Assembly: GCF_000423545.1 (NCBI RefSeq) | Contig: NZ_KE384035.1 | Coordinates: forward strand, 25,792 to 89,791 | DNA from: Metapseudomonas resinovorans DSM 21078 | Lineage (GTDB): Bacteria > Pseudomonadota > Gammaproteobacteria > Pseudomonadales > Pseudomonadaceae | Direction of reading: 5' to 3' | DNA: 64,000 nt | Part shown: positions 56,657 to 64,000 of the stretch, in pieces | How positions within the stretch are numbered: the stretch's first letter is position 1 | How the letters are laid out: the number at the start of each line of letters is the position of its first letter | The notes under the pieces: generated by a model | Seen by the model: the letters and a program-made list of their open reading frames with translations, nothing else | Database searches by the model: none | What the model was told of the DNA's origin: nothing | Program-made: the position numbers and the translations under genes

Positions 56657-58291
56657 ATGCTGGGCTTGATGCAACACCACCCCTTGCTGATTTCCTCACT
56701 GATTGAGCATGCGTGCGCGTCTCACCCAGACACGCAGATCGTTTCACGCTCGATCGAAGGTCCGATCCACCGCTGCACCTATGCCGATGTCGGGCGCCGC
56801 GCCAAGCAGGCCGCCAATGCGCTGAGCGCCCTCGGTGTACAGCCAGGCGAGCGCATTGGCACACTGGCTTGGAACGGCTACCGACACATGGAGTTGTACT
56901 TCGGTGTTTCCGGTATGGGTGCAGTGCTGCATACCATCAACCCGCGCCTGTTTGCCGAACAGATCGAGTTCATCGTCAACGATGCCGAGGACCAGTACCT
57001 GTTCTTCGATCTGAGCTTCGCCGCGCTGGTCGAGGAACTGGCGCCCAAGCTGTCGACGGTCAAGGCCTTTATCGCCCTGTGCGATCGCGCGCATATGCCG
57101 GCGCTGGATATTCCCAATCTGCGCTGCTACGAGGAACTGATTGCCGACCAGCCAGAACAGTTCGAGTGGCCGCTTCTGGATGAGAACACCGCCTCGTCGA
57201 TGTGTTACACGTCCGGAACGACCGGCAACCCCAAGGGCGTGCTGTATTCGCACCGCTCCTCCCTGCTCCACTCGTTGGCGTCCTGCACGGCGGGGGGCTT
57301 TTCACTCTCGGCGGCCGATTCAGCGCTAGTGGTAGTGCCTATGTTCCACGTCAACGCCTGGGGCATGCCCTACGCCGGTGCTCTGAGTGGCGCCAAGCTG
57401 GTACTACCGGGGCCGGCGCTGGATGGCGCAAGCCTCTATGAACTGATGCGTGATGAAGGCGTGACCCTGGCGCTGGGCGTGCCCACCATATGGATGATGC
57501 TGCAGCAGCACGTCGAGAAGGGGTGTCTCAAGCCGCGCGACGAACTGCAGCTCAACCGCGTGGTGATCGGCGGCGCCGCCGCGCCGCGCGCAGTGGTAGA
57601 GCGCTTCGAAAAAGATTTCGATGCCCGGGTGGTGCACGCATGGGGCATGACCGAAATGTCCCCCCTGGGCACTGTCTGCCACCCATTGCCCAAACATGCC
57701 GGACAAGATCTGCAGCAGCGTCTTGACCTGCAGAGCAAGCAAGGCCGCGCGCTGTTTGGCGTATCAATGAAGATCACGGACGATGAAGGGAACAGCTTGC
57801 CACGCGATGGCAAGGCCTTCGGTCATCTGCTGGTCAAAGGGCCCTGGATCGCCAGCAGCTATTTCCGCGGCCAAGGTGGCCCGATCCTGGATCAGGATGG
57901 CTGGTTCGATACCGGCGACATCGCCACTATCGACGCGGATGGCTACATGCAGATCACCGATCGCGCCAAAGATGTGATCAAGTCCGGTGGCGAATGGATA
58001 TCCTCGATCGATCTGGAAAACGTCGCGGTAGGTCACCCGGCTGTAGCCGAAGCCGCAGTGATCGGTATTGCCCATCCGAAGTGGCAAGAGCGCCCGCTGC
58101 TGATTGTGGTGCTCAAGCCTGGAAAGAGCGCGAGCCGCGAAGAGTTGCTGGATTATCTCAATGACAAGGTGGCGCGTTGGTGGCTGCCCGATGACGTGGC
58201 CTTCGTCGATGAGCTGCCACACACGGCCACCGGCAAGCTGCAGAAACTCAAGTTACGCGAACTGTTCCGCGATTATCGGCTGCCACTCTAG
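56657..58291 (+). CDS. AMP-binding acyl-CoA ligase, AlkK-like
   Basis: A 544-residue ANL ligase near AlkK in length and pattern. The P-loop is [80 protein letters not shown] and the C-terminal lysine in [16 protein letters not shown] are intact. It would activate a medium-chain or aromatic acid for beta-oxidation. It starts 105 bases after the acetoacetate-CoA ligase gene. Confidence 0.92.
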   Translation: MLGLMQHHPLLISSLIEHACASHPDTQIVSRSIEGPIHRCTYADVGRRAKQAANALSALGVQPGERIGTLAWNGYRHMELYFGVSGMGAVLHTINPRLFAEQIEFIVNDAEDQYLFFDLSFAALVEELAPKLSTVKAFIALCDRAHMPALDIPNLRCYEELIADQPEQFEWPLLDENTASSMCYTSGTTGNPKGVLYSHRSSLLHSLASCTAGGFSLSAADSALVVVPMFHVNAWGMPYAGALSGAKLVLPGPALDGASLYELMRDEGVTLALGVPTIWMMLQQHVEKGCLKPRDELQLNRVVIGGAAAPRAVVERFEKDFDARVVHAWGMTEMSPLGTVCHPLPKHAGQDLQQRLDLQSKQGRALFGVSMKITDDEGNSLPRDGKAFGHLLVKGPWIASSYFRGQGGPILDQDGWFDTGDIATIDADGYMQITDRAKDVIKSGGEWISSIDLENVAVGHPAVAEAAVIGIAHPKWQERPLLIVVLKPGKSASREELLDYLNDKVARWWLPDDVAFVDELPHTATGKLQKLKLRELFRDYRLPL

Positions 58292-58423
58292 CCCATGAGC
58301 TAACCCCCGTTTCGCCAAGGAAGGTGTTTGGAAACGCTGCGCTTTCGAGCGTACTCGGCGCGGTTTCCGAACTGCGCAGTTATCTAAAGGCCCATCCACT
58401 CGTTCATCAGCAAGGAAACCGCC

Positions 58424-60196
58424 ATGCCCCAGTACTGCGCTCCCTTACGTGATCTGCGATTCGTGCTGCACGAGGTCTTTGATGCCCCGGCCCTCTGGGC
58501 GCGCCTGCCCGCGCTGGCCGAACGGGTCGACGCCGACACCGCCGACGCCATCCTGGAAGAAGCGGCCAAGGTCACCGGGCAGCTCATCGCCCCGCTCAAC
58601 CGCAGCGGCGACGAAGAGGGCGCGCAATGGTGCGATGGCGTGGTGACCACTCCGGCCGGCTTCAAGGAGGCCTACGCCACCTACATCGAAGGCGGTTGGG
58701 TGGGCCTCTCCGGCAACCCGGATTTCGCTGGCATGGGCATGCCAAAGATGCTCGCCGTGCAGTTCGAGGAGATGCTCTACGCCGCCAACTCCAGCTTCGC
58801 CCTCTACTCGGCGCTGTCTTCCGGCGCCTGCCTGGCGATCGACGCCCACGCCAGCGCGGAGCTACGAGCCACCTACCTGCCGCCGATGTACGAGGGACGC
58901 TGGGCCGGCTCCATGTGCCTGACCGAGCCGCATGCTGGCACCGACCTCGGCATCATTCGCACCAGGGCCGAGCCCCAGGCCAATGGCAGCTACACGATCA
59001 CCGGCACCAAGATTTTCATCACCGGTGGCGAGCAGGACCTGACCGAGAACATCATCCACCTGGTGCTGGCCAAGCTACCCGACGCGCCCGCCGGGCCGAA
59101 AGGCATCTCCCTGTTCCTGGTACCCAAGCTGCTGCTCAACGCCGATGGCAGCCTGGGCGCACGCAATGCGGTGAGCTGCGGCTCCATCGAACATAAGATG
59201 GGCATCAAGGCATCAAGCACCTGCGTGATGAACTTCGATGGCGCCACCGGCTACCTGATCGGCGAGGCCAACAAGGGCCTGGCGGCGATGTTCACCATGA
59301 TGAACTACGAGCGCCTGTCCATCGGCATCCAGGGCATCGGTTGCGCCGAAGCCTCCTACCAGGCCGCTGTCGGCTACGCCCGCGAGCGCATCCAGAGCCG
59401 CGCGCCTACCGGCCCGGTAGCGACGGACAAGGTGGCCGACCCGATCATCAATCACCCTGACGTGCGCCGCATGCTGCTGAGCATGAAGGCCCTGACCGAG
59501 GGCGGCCGCGCCTTCGCCTGCTACGTCGGCCAACAGCTCGACCTGGCCAAGTTCACCGAGGACGCCGACGAGCGCCAGCGCGCCGAGGCCCTGGTGGCGC
59601 TACTCACCCCAGTGGCCAAGGCCTTCTTCACCGACACTGGGCTGGAAAGCTGCGTCAATGGCCAGCAGGTGTTCGGCGGTCATGGCTACATCCGCGAGTG
59701 GGGCCAGGAGCAGCATGTGCGTGATGTGCGTATCGCGCAGATCTACGAGGGCACCAATGGCATCCAGGCCCTCGACCTGCTGGGCCGCAAGGTGGTGGCC
59801 AACGGCGGCGCCGCGCTGCGCCAGTTCTGCGCCGAGGTGCGCAACTTCGCTCACCACCACGAAGTGCCGTACGGCAGCGAGCTGGTCGTAGCGTTGGAGC
59901 GCCTGGAGACCGTAAGCGGCTGGCTGCTGGAGCACGCCAAGACCAACCCCAACGAGGTGGGTGCCGCCTCGGTGGAATACCTGCACCTGTTCGGCTACGT
60001 CGCCTACGCCTACATGTGGGCGCGCATGGCCAGCGTGGCCGAGGCCCGGCGCAGCGAGGACGAGGCGTTCTACACCGGCAAGCTGGCCACCGCGGAATTC
60101 TTCTTCCGCCGCCTGCTGCCGCGCACCCTGAGCCTGGAGGCCAGCATCCGCGCCGGTAGCCCCTCGCTCTATGAATTGAAGACAGAAATGTTCTGA
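58424..60196 (+). CDS. Acyl-CoA dehydrogenase with extended C-terminal domain
   Basis: A 590-residue FAD enzyme of the longer bacterial type. Segments are MCLTEPHAGTDLGIIRTRAE, ITGTKIFITGGEQDLTEN, VFGGHGYIREWGQEQHVRDV and QIYEGTNGIQALDLLGRKVV; the last glutamate region is where the catalytic base lies in this family. It would make the first double bond in the acyl-CoA from the upstream ligase. It ends before a strong terminator. Confidence 0.93.
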   Translation: MPQYCAPLRDLRFVLHEVFDAPALWARLPALAERVDADTADAILEEAAKVTGQLIAPLNRSGDEEGAQWCDGVVTTPAGFKEAYATYIEGGWVGLSGNPDFAGMGMPKMLAVQFEEMLYAANSSFALYSALSSGACLAIDAHASAELRATYLPPMYEGRWAGSMCLTEPHAGTDLGIIRTRAEPQANGSYTITGTKIFITGGEQDLTENIIHLVLAKLPDAPAGPKGISLFLVPKLLLNADGSLGARNAVSCGSIEHKMGIKASSTCVMNFDGATGYLIGEANKGLAAMFTMMNYERLSIGIQGIGCAEASYQAAVGYARERIQSRAPTGPVATDKVADPIINHPDVRRMLLSMKALTEGGRAFACYVGQQLDLAKFTEDADERQRAEALVALLTPVAKAFFTDTGLESCVNGQQVFGGHGYIREWGQEQHVRDVRIAQIYEGTNGIQALDLLGRKVVANGGAALRQFCAEVRNFAHHHEVPYGSELVVALERLETVSGWLLEHAKTNPNEVGAASVEYLHLFGYVAYAYMWARMASVAEARRSEDEAFYTGKLATAEFFFRRLLPRTLSLEASIRAGSPSLYELKTEMF

Positions 60197-60209
60197 CGTT
60201 TGACGTGAA

Positions 60210-60246
60210 GCGCGGCCAGCGCTCCTTTGTGGCCGCGCCTTTTTTA
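60210..60246 (+). terminator. Rho-independent terminator after the acyl-CoA dehydrogenase
   Basis: An 8-bp stem GCGCGGCC/GGCCGCGC (60210-60217 and 60231-60238) followed by CTTTTTTAT. It closes the catabolic operon 14 bases after the stop codon. Confidence 0.88.
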
Positions 60247-60314
60247 TCCCTCGTGAGGGTGCACTGGGCACCCTCATTCAGCCGGGCGCAAAATGGCCCC
60301 TGTTGGAGATTCAA

Positions 60315-61493
60315 ATGAGTGAAGTCGTTATCGTCGCAGCCACCCGCACAGCTATCGGCAGCTTCCAAGGCTCCCTATCCGGCATCCCCGCCCAGCAGTT
60401 GGGCGCCGCAGTGATTCGCCAGCTGCTGGCGCAGACTGGCCTGGATGTCGCCGAGGTCGATGAGGTGATCCTCGGCCAGGTACTGACAGCCGGCTCAGGG
60501 CAGAACCCGGCGCGCCAAGCCTCGATCCTCGCCGGCCTGCCGTTCACGGTTCCAGCCATGACGCTGAACAAGCTCTGCGGCTCCGGCCTCAAGGCCCTGC
60601 ACCTGGCCGTCCAGGCCATCCGTTGCGGCGACGCCGAGGTGATCATCGCCGGCGGCCAGGAGAACATGAGCCTGGCGCCCTACATCCTGCCCGGCGCCCG
60701 CACCGGCCTGCGCATGGGTCACGCCAAGATCCTGGACACCCTGCTCCATGACGGTCTGACCGACGCCTTCAACGACTATCACATGGGCGTCACCGCCGAG
60801 AACCTGGTGGAGAAATACGGCATCAGCCGTGAAGCCCAGGACACCTTTGCCGCCACCTCGCAACAGAAGGCCGCCGCCGCTATCGAGGCTGGGCGCTTCA
60901 AGGATGAGATCACCCCGATCCTGATCCCGCAAAAGAAGGGCGACCCTGTCGCCTTCGATACCGATGAAGGTCCCCGCGCCGGCACCACTGCCGAAGCCCT
61001 GGCCAAACTGAAACCGGCCTTCAAGAAAGATGGCAGCGTCACCGCCGGCAACGCTTCCAGCATCAACGATGGCGCTGCTGCCGTGCTGCTGATGAGCGCC
61101 GAAAAGGCCAAGGCGCTGGGCCTTCCGGTGCTGGCGCGTATTGCTGGCTACGCCAATTCAGGCGTAGACCCGGCGATCATGGGCATCGGCCCGGTGACCG
61201 CGACCCGCCGCTGCCTGGAAAAGGCCGGCTGGAGCCTGGACCAATTGGACCTGATCGAAGCCAACGAAGCCTTCGCTGCCCAGTCGCTGTCAGTGGGCCA
61301 GGAACTGGGCTGGGACATGGACAAGGTCAACGTCAACGGCGGCGCAATCGCCCTCGGCCACCCCATCGGCGCCTCCGGCTGCCGCATCCTGGTGACCCTG
61401 CTGCACGAAATGATCAAACGTGATGCCAAGAAGGGGCTGGCAACTTTATGCATTGGCGGCGGGCAGGGTGTGGCACTGGCCATCGAGCGGTAA
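60315..61493 (+). CDS. Acetyl-CoA C-acetyltransferase (thiolase)
   Basis: A 392-residue biosynthetic-type or degradative thiolase that cleaves acetoacetyl-CoA with CoA into two acetyl-CoA. Catalytic C88 is in [12 protein letters not shown], the histidine in [17 protein letters not shown] and the second cysteine in [17 protein letters not shown] lies 6 bases before ATG 60315. It comes after the terminator, so it has its own promoter, but it completes the route from acetoacetyl-CoA. Confidence 0.95.
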   Translation: MSEVVIVAATRTAIGSFQGSLSGIPAQQLGAAVIRQLLAQTGLDVAEVDEVILGQVLTAGSGQNPARQASILAGLPFTVPAMTLNKLCGSGLKALHLAVQAIRCGDAEVIIAGGQENMSLAPYILPGARTGLRMGHAKILDTLLHDGLTDAFNDYHMGVTAENLVEKYGISREAQDTFAATSQQKAAAAIEAGRFKDEITPILIPQKKGDPVAFDTDEGPRAGTTAEALAKLKPAFKKDGSVTAGNASSINDGAAAVLLMSAEKAKALGLPVLARIAGYANSGVDPAIMGIGPVTATRRCLEKAGWSLDQLDLIEANEAFAAQSLSVGQELGWDMDKVNVNGGAIALGHPIGASGCRILVTLLHEMIKRDAKKGLATLCIGGGQGVALAIER

Positions 61494-61889
61494 TTAAGGC
61501 TTTAGCCAAGGCGCAGCCAATCTCGAACCAGACTGCCATAATCGTCCAGGCAGCCCCGTGGCATTTATTTGGCGAACTGCTCACAGATTGGAGTTGAAGG
61601 TGTCTTTGTCGACGCTGTCGAACACTTGGTTGACGCCGACGCCACACCCCCTCACGAACACAGACTAGCTACAGCACTGACAGAGGCCCCGTGACCCAAT
61701 GCACCACCTCACCGGCCATCTGTGGTAATGCGCCCAGAAAGACACTTAGCACCGCCATCAAAAGCATCCCACAGGCCTGAGTCGGACAATTCACTCTGGC
61801 GAATCCAGGTCATCCGCCCAGAAGAGACGGGCAAGCAGCCTTGCCACGTCCACCAATTTTCGACCTCCATCGCACCATCGGGGACAGAC
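61494..61889. other. Gap with a possible oxidoreductase remnant
   Basis: On the minus strand 61581-61643 reads GVGVNQVFDSVDKDTFNSNL then TGA, resembling VDVVIDSVGKDTFMASL of the MDR enzyme at 48100. No other gene was found here; the frame upstream of the MFS gene (61722-61889) lacks family sequence. The remnant is short and could be chance. Confidence 0.4.
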
Positions 61890-63194
61890 ATGCTCTACGA
61901 ACACGCCAACCCTGCGCACATCGCTGACGACTTGCTGTGTTGGCCCCCGGCCGAGGACCTGGAGCCGAAACACAGGAACTTGCCATCACCAGCAGCGCTC
62001 ATCCTGCTACTGGCCTTCATGACGCTGCTGAATTCGTTTAGCACGGACATGCTCATTCCGGCCCTGCCGGCCATTAGCAGGGATCTGGGGGGCAGCGGCT
62101 GGCAAGTCCAGCAGTGCCTATCACTGTTCTTCGTGGCCTGCGCCTTCGCATCCCTCTGGTATGGCGCCATCGCCGACGCCTGGGGACGGCGGCCAACCCT
62201 TCTCGTCTCGCTTGTTCTGCTCGGCCTGGCAGCCGCCGCCTGCGCCTTTACCACCGGCATCGAACAACTCTGGGGCCTGCGTATCCTCCAAGGACTGGCT
62301 GCCGGGGCGGGCCTGGTCCTCAGCCGATCCATCCTCCATGATCTGTACCAAGGCCCCGATGCGCAACACCGTCTCAGCTGGATCACCCTGATCCAGACCT
62401 CGAGCCTTCTGCTGACGCCTTCCCTGGGTGCCTGGCTGTGTGCCCACTACGGATGGCGCATGGTGTTCGTCGCCCTGGCCGCCATCGCCCTGACCCTGGC
62501 AGCCGTCTACTGGCGCTGGCTGCCGGAAACCCTGCCGCGGGACAGGCGCCTGGGCCTGAATCCAGCGGCGCTGGGGCGGGCCTACCTGGGGGTGCTGCGA
62601 ACCCCACGCTTTGTCCGCCTGTCCCTGGCCCACGTGGCCAACTGGGTCAGCATGGTCATCTACGCCATTTCGGCACCGGCCATCGTCGTCGGGCTGCTGG
62701 GACGAAAGGGGACCGACATCTATTTGGTCTATGGCCCCATCGCCCTCGGCCTAGTGGCCGGCTTCCTGCTATTCCCCCGTCTACTCTACCGCTGGCAGGC
62801 GAGCGGTACCCTGGCGGCGGCCTATCTCATCCTGAGCACCTCGGTGGCCCTGAACCTGGCGCTAGCCTGGGCCTGGCCCGCCGGCATGATCAATTTGGCA
62901 CCCCTCTTCACCTACGCCTTGGGCCTGGCCATCGCCCTGCCCATCCTAGTCAGCGGCGCCCTGGAGCCCCTGCGCCAGAGCGCCGGCGTGGCCGCCTCGT
63001 GCCAGACTTTCCTGCAGTTGGCCATGACTGCTGTGGCGGCCGGCCTACTCGCCCCCCTGTTGTGGGACTCAATGTTATCCCTGGCGCTCGGGATCGGGAT
63101 CCTGACTCTGGCAGGCGGCCTTGCCCTGCTCTTAGAAGGACGGGCAAACCGCCGACCGGCCCCTGAATCCATACACTGTTCGGAAACAGCGTAA
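61890..63194 (+). CDS. Bcr/CflA-family MFS multidrug transporter
   Basis: A 434-residue inner-membrane exporter with twelve hydrophobic segments. LNSFSTDMLIPALPAISRDL is the first-helix signature of the Bcr/CflA group; WYGAIADAWGRRPTLLVSL is loop 2-3 motif A and RILQGLAAGAGLVLSRSIL the fourth helix. MLYEHANPAHI at 61890 is the start; GGGGA lies 5 bases upstream. It probably exports toxic compounds; no link with the catabolic genes is shown. Confidence 0.85.
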   Translation: MLYEHANPAHIADDLLCWPPAEDLEPKHRNLPSPAALILLLAFMTLLNSFSTDMLIPALPAISRDLGGSGWQVQQCLSLFFVACAFASLWYGAIADAWGRRPTLLVSLVLLGLAAAACAFTTGIEQLWGLRILQGLAAGAGLVLSRSILHDLYQGPDAQHRLSWITLIQTSSLLLTPSLGAWLCAHYGWRMVFVALAAIALTLAAVYWRWLPETLPRDRRLGLNPAALGRAYLGVLRTPRFVRLSLAHVANWVSMVIYAISAPAIVVGLLGRKGTDIYLVYGPIALGLVAGFLLFPRLLYRWQASGTLAAAYLILSTSVALNLALAWAWPAGMINLAPLFTYALGLAIALPILVSGALEPLRQSAGVAASCQTFLQLAMTAVAAGLLAPLLWDSMLSLALGIGILTLAGGLALLLEGRANRRPAPESIHCSETA

Positions 63195-63288
63195 GCCAAC
63201 GGGAAGCCCAACCCTCAAGCCATTGTGCTAATTCGTCGACTGAACGCGTACCCAGAAACCGCCACGCAGCTGGCTCAAACCGCCTGAC

Positions 63289-63525
63289 TTAGCCCTCCAG
63301 TTCAATTCCCAGGCGAGGATTTTGAAATGGCATCCAGGCTTGATAGCTCTCACTCCACCGCAGAGAGGGTTTGGGATCTAGAATATTGAGAACCACCTTG
63401 AGACCAAACCCGTATCCCTTTAGTAAAGCCTTGAGTTTAGTCTCGAACTCAATTTCTCGTCTGAGCCCAGAGTCGTTCTTGAGAGCGTCCAGAGCTGCAA
63501 TCTGTTCTGCAAGTTGAGCCTCTAG
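63289..63525 (-). pseudogene. H-NS/MvaT-like protein, 5' end cut by the IS5 element
   Basis: The last 78 residues of a Pseudomonas MvaT/TurB-like xenogeneic silencer: LEAQLAEQIAALDALKNDSG, LRREIEFETKLKALLKGYG and LKVVLNILDPKPS form its coiled-coil oligomerisation region. Homologues start about MSKLAEFRAxE, so only some 8-10 residues are lost. The usual C-terminal AT-hook-like DNA-binding domain is absent; the tail (RWSESYQAWMPFQNPRLGIE) is unlike the family. The DNA is AT-richer than its surroundings. Confidence 0.7.
63522..63525. repeat. CTAG target site at the IS5-like element boundary
   Basis: IS5-group elements target and duplicate CTAG or CTAR. CTAG here sits where the MvaT-like frame is interrupted. 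The second copy would lie beyond the window. Confidence 0.6.
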
Positions 63526-64000
63526 GGAAATCCTGAAGAAGACTTCCCGAATCTGGTGAAATACGCCGATCCCGTTGCCCGAGTTTCCCGATGAAGCAGA
63601 TGACTTTTGCCGACGCCGAGTACGCCGGCAAGCGCAAGCAGACCCGTAAGGAATTGTTCCTGATCGAGATGGATCAGGTGGTGCCGTGGAAGGGTTTGGT
63701 TGCCCTGATCGAGCCGCACTACCCCAAGGGTGAAGGCGGTCGTCCGGCGTATCCGCTGATGGCGATGCTGCGCGTCCATCTGATGCAGAACTGGTTCGGC
63801 TACAGCGATCCGGCGATGGAGGAGGCACTCTACGAGACCACGATCTTGCGCCAGTTTGCCGGGCTGAGCCTGGAGCGCATTCCCGATGAAACCACCATCC
63901 TCAATTTCCGTCGCCTGCTGGAGAAGCACGAGTTGGCGGCTGGGATTCTGGCGGTGATCAATGGTTACCTGGGCGACCGGGGCCTGTCGCTGCGCCAGGG
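63526..64000 (+). mobile_element. IS5-family insertion sequence, left end and partial transposase
   Basis: Starts directly after CTAG with a likely terminal repeat (GGAAATCCTGAAGAAGAC), then the transposase gene from 63591. The right end is outside the window. Confidence 0.7.
63591..64000 (+). CDS. IS5-family transposase, 3'-truncated by window edge
   Basis: The first 136 codons of an IS5-group transposase: MKQMTFADAEYAGKRKQTRK, VVPWKGLVALIEPHYPKGEG, YPLMAMLRVHLMQNWFGYSD and LERIPDETTILNFRRLLEKH, the last being the N-terminal DUF772 domain. No stop codon falls in the window. The catalytic DDE part lies to the right. The frame is intact as far as seen, so the element may be active. Confidence 0.92.
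   Translation, partial: MKQMTFADAEYAGKRKQTRKELFLIEMDQVVPWKGLVALIEPHYPKGEGGRPAYPLMAMLRVHLMQNWFGYSDPAMEEALYETTILRQFAGLSLERIPDETTILNFRRLLEKHELAAGILAVINGYLGDRGLSLRQ

Noticed and set aside
61722..61889. Longer N-terminus for the Bcr/CflA transporter
   Set aside because: The extra 56 residues lack family sequence and a ribosome site; ATG 61890 has both the site and a normal length.

Overview
The window is a high-GC Pseudomonas chromosome segment. From the left edge to about 30.09 kb the gene order follows the P. aeruginosa block from nadD to ladS (recalled as PA4006 down to PA3974). It holds cell-wall elongation genes (mrdA, rodA, sltB1, rlpA, dacC), lipoate genes (lipB, lipA), the leuS-lptE-holA-arfA-sltB3 run, lnt-corC-ybeY-ybeZ-miaB, hemL, thiDE and the hybrid kinase gene ladS. 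This part is compact and looks intact. Many neighbours overlap or nearly overlap by 1-20 bases. The species cannot be fixed from this window.

The conserved order ends just after ladS. From 30.1 to about 38.7 kb is an accessory strip made largely of debris. It holds three ~16-bp repeats that look like one end of a Tn7/Tn5053-like transposon, a TniQ/TnsD-like gene broken at an A8 tract, a transposase tail, a 13-C tract, an orphan DUF2384-type antitoxin, a broken inositol-monophosphatase-like gene, an IS630 transposase with an amber codon, fragments of an MFS transporter and a BKACE enzyme, and an ISL3 fragment. Within it sits a small intact group: a carboxymuconolactone-decarboxylase-like protein, an SDR oxidoreductase and an AraC regulator, with shared 16-bp operator-like repeats.

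From 38.7 to 63.2 kb lies a mostly intact catabolic region. First is a minus-strand set for a hydrophobic or envelope-active substrate: RND/MMPL-type exporter, YCF48-like protein, DUF1329, DUF1302 and an RBBP9-like hydrolase. Then comes a second AraC regulator, the remnant of a third, and a plus-strand series: quinone oxidoreductase, TauD-type dioxygenase, BKACE, MFS transporter, DsbA/FrnE-like protein, Rieske protein, YeiH-type exporter, acetoacetate-CoA ligase, acyl-CoA ligase, acyl-CoA dehydrogenase and thiolase. The enzymes suggest a route in which BKACE turns a beta-keto acid plus acetyl-CoA into acetoacetate and an acyl-CoA, the ligase activates acetoacetate, and the thiolase yields two acetyl-CoA. 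A TauD-type dioxygenase beside a YeiH-type exporter makes an organosulfonate substrate possible, but this is inference. Two 17-bp direct repeats exactly 21 bp apart lie just upstream of the quinone oxidoreductase and overlap a likely -35 region, as expected for an AraC/XylS activator.

The window ends in an IS5-family element that starts at a CTAG site and cuts an H-NS/MvaT-like gene. Its transposase runs off the right edge. No rRNA, tRNA or CRISPR array was seen.
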